Source: Amborella trichopoda
Lineage: Eukaryota > Streptophyta > Magnoliopsida > Amborellales > Amborellaceae
Length of the DNA stretch: 64,000 nt
Assembly: GCF_000471905.2 (NCBI RefSeq)
Contig: NW_006498549.1
Coordinates: 5,291,070 to 5,355,069 of the forward strand
Direction: 5' to 3'
The stretch's first letter is position 1. Each line of letters opens with the position of its first letter. The notes beneath the pieces are model-generated. The model searched no databases, was not told the origin of the DNA, and was given only the letters and a program-made list of their open reading frames with translations. Of the stretch, positions 61,992-64,000 are shown piece after piece. The position numbers were made by a program, and so were the translations under genes.

Positions 61992-64000
61992 ATGAAGGTC
62001 CTCTGCTGGAATATCAGAGGTCTTGGCAGGCATGCCAAGAGGTGTGCTGTCTGCTCCCTAGTGTCCTCCCACTTCCCCACCATTCTAGCCCTGTTCAAGT
62101 CTAAACTTCCTTCCCCTGACCACGCTATGGTACAAGAAATCTGGGGTCATCTCCCGTGCTTTTGGGTTGCCAAAGGCTCCCAAGGGGCTTTATTTGGGTT
62201 TTATGGTTTCCAACTATTCTCTAGGGCTTTTTGTCCCAGATACATGACTTCTTTGTCTCCATCTCTTTTAGCCACATCGCTGATAACGTTCTTTTTAGGA
62301 CATCTTTTGCGTATGGCTCCAATTGTCCATCCCTTAGACCTAGCTTTTGGCAGGAGCTCTCCTCAGTAGCCTCTCCCAGCATCTCCCCTAGTTCTTGGGA
62401 GGAGACTTTAACATGGCCATGCGGCCTTCCAAAAAATCCACGGGTGGTTGCTTGAATGTGTCTTTGAGAGGATTTTCGGGCTTCATTGAGAGTATCCCTC
62501 TCATTGACATTCCACTGTCTGGAGCTTCATTTACTTGGTCGAATCACGCAAATATCCCAAATTTGTCAAAGATTGACCGCTTCCTTGTTAAAAGCCTTGG
62601 GAAACTTTTTTCACAAGAACCTGCTCTCGGGTCCTCCCTAAATCAAGAGCAGACCATAAGCCTCTCCTACTAGATACCAACCATGTCTTCATCTCTAATA
62701 AACCTTCTAGGTTCGAACTCTTATGGATGGATGACCCATCTTTTTCTCCCCTCTTGTCTTCTATCTGGTCTTCCTCCATTATTACTGGATGGGTAGGATA
62801 TAGGCTTACCTGCAAGTTTCATATCCTCAAAGCTGCTCTGAAGCAGAGGAGCCAGCAACTTCCTTCAAACTTCAAAGTCCCTATCAGCAGTTTTTCAACC
62901 GTTATTTCAGATTTAGATTTCTTGGAGGAACCCCGACCCCTCACCCCCCCAAAAGAGAGATGGCAGGCCCCGGGATAAAGTTAATCTATCTCAAACGTTA
63001 AAGCAAGAGGAGACATATTGTTACCAGAGGTCTACGATTAAATGGCTCAAAGACAGCGATAGAAACATTGCTTTTTTCCATAAGACGGCTAGTTCTAGAC
63101 GTTGAGTTAATGCTATCACTGAAATCTCAATAGGCACCCTTTCTTATAGGCTCCCTTTCTTACTCCCATCCCATTCAAATGAGCTGGCTCTTCATTAGGT
63201 TTTTCAAGAATCTTTTCTCTAAACACACTTCCATGTCCTTGGCAACCTTGCCTTCCAAACCATTTCATCGGCTGTGGCAGAAAACTTGAAAGTCCTTTCT
63301 CCATAGATGAGATTTGAAAAGCTGCTTTTGATCTCTCTAAAGACAAGGGCCCATGCCCAGATGGGTTCCCCATAGAAATCTTTCAGTCCTTCTGGAATAC
63401 TACAGCCCCGGACCTTTGGCATTTTTCCTCTTTCTCAGAGGTAGGCTTTAACGCGACACTCAACTGTATGTTCTTTGCCTTGGTGCCCAAACTCGAATGA
63501 GCCCACAGGATGACTAACTTTTGCCCTATCAGCCTCTTAAATTCCTCCTATAAAATTTTGGCTAAGTTGCTAGCATCTGACCTGCAAGAGGTCCTCTTCA
63601 CTGTCATCTCCCCAACCAAATCTGCCTTGTAGCCAATAGACAAATTCTAGGTGGAGCCCTAACCACCCACGAGACCATTCACTCCAGATCTTTGTCAGGT
63701 CAGACGACCTCATAATTAAATTGGATTCCGAAAATGCTTATGACAGGGTGGATTGGGGCTTCCTAGACTCTACCCAAGCTAGAATTGGTTTTAGCCCTCT
63801 TTGGATGAAATGGATCTTAGCATGTATCTGTAACCCATCGTTCTCAATTCTTCTTAATGAATCCTCGGAAGGATTTTTCTAGGCCCAAAGAGGGCTTAGG
63901 CAAGGGGATCCACTGTCGCCCTTCCTTTTCACGCTCATAGGAGAGCTATTCACCCAAACCATATCGAGACTCTATGACAGAGGCCTTCTTTCGGGTTTTC
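61992..64000 (+). pseudogene. L1-type LINE ORF2 (endonuclease and reverse transcriptase), runs off window
   Basis: From the ATG at 61992: MKVLCWNIRGLGRHAKR, the endonuclease start; the usual Q-E-S/T-K-L block reads FKSKL, so the catalytic Glu appears to be Lys. After two frameshifts come GGDFNMAMRPSKKS and PLIDIPLSGASFTWSN, then KIDRFLVK. RT signals follow: about 63330-63370 KDKGPCPDGFPIEIFQSFW; 63706 on, IIKLDSENAYDRVDW with catalytic Asp; then RGLRQGDPLSPFLFTLIGEL to the window end, with an in-frame TAG just before it. The YADD box lies beyond the window. Same strand as adenylate kinase, probably inside its last intron. Confidence 0.92.

Overview
This window is nuclear DNA from a flowering plant. 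It is AT-rich and intron-rich, has plant-type GT-AG introns, and consists mostly of decayed transposable elements. One clear host gene is present: a cytosolic-type adenylate kinase on the + strand (exons at 43590-43698, 44714-44859, 45074-45193, 45311-45478 and 54160-54249). The five exons join in frame to 211 codons and keep the P-loop, the AMP-binding loop and the LID. Its fourth intron is about 8.7 kb, swollen by a 955-bp tandem duplication and a nested hAT transposon. The last ~30 codons expected for the family are not visible in the remaining 9.7 kb, so the terminal exon probably lies beyond the window, past an L1 LINE that runs off the right edge. I cannot name the species.

Layout, left to right. 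1-2.6 kb: repeats and low-complexity DNA. 2.6-8.8 kb (- strand): a broken Mutator-like (MULE) transposase, followed in the same orientation by a broken plant mobile domain (PMD, MAIN/MAIL-type) coding region, with several small insertions. 10.9-13.6 kb: a 2.7-kb solo LTR with near-matching 5-bp target duplications. 14.2-16.35 kb (- strand): a second broken PMD coding region, carrying an 8-bp duplication in its first exon. 20.0-20.3 kb: the 3' end of an RTE-type LINE. 20.4-23.6 kb: CT-rich arrays. 24.3-29.3 kb: an old 2.3-2.7-kb tandem duplication whose units each end in an RTE 3' remnant; one unit carries a MITE that the other lacks. 29326-35840 (- strand): a structurally complete but coding-dead Ty1/copia element (LTRs, TSD, PBS, PPT; gag, integrase, RT and RNase H with stops, shifts and lost key residues). 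37.0-39.5 kb: three non-autonomous elements, the first a hAT MITE with a perfect 8-bp TSD. 40.5-42.85 kb: a large fold-back inverted repeat. 43.4-54.25 kb: the adenylate kinase gene with its TE-filled intron. From about 58.85 kb to the end: an L1-type LINE (ORF1-like region, endonuclease, start of reverse transcriptase), frameshifted throughout.

No CRISPR, operon, rRNA or tRNA was seen. I found no convincing new molecular system. The most unusual items are the MULE-PMD pairing with a second PMD copy nearby, the three-level nested hAT insertion and palindromic minisatellite inside the kinase intron, and the fold-back element. All reading was done by eye: boundaries marked approximate may be off by tens of bases, and no database search was run.
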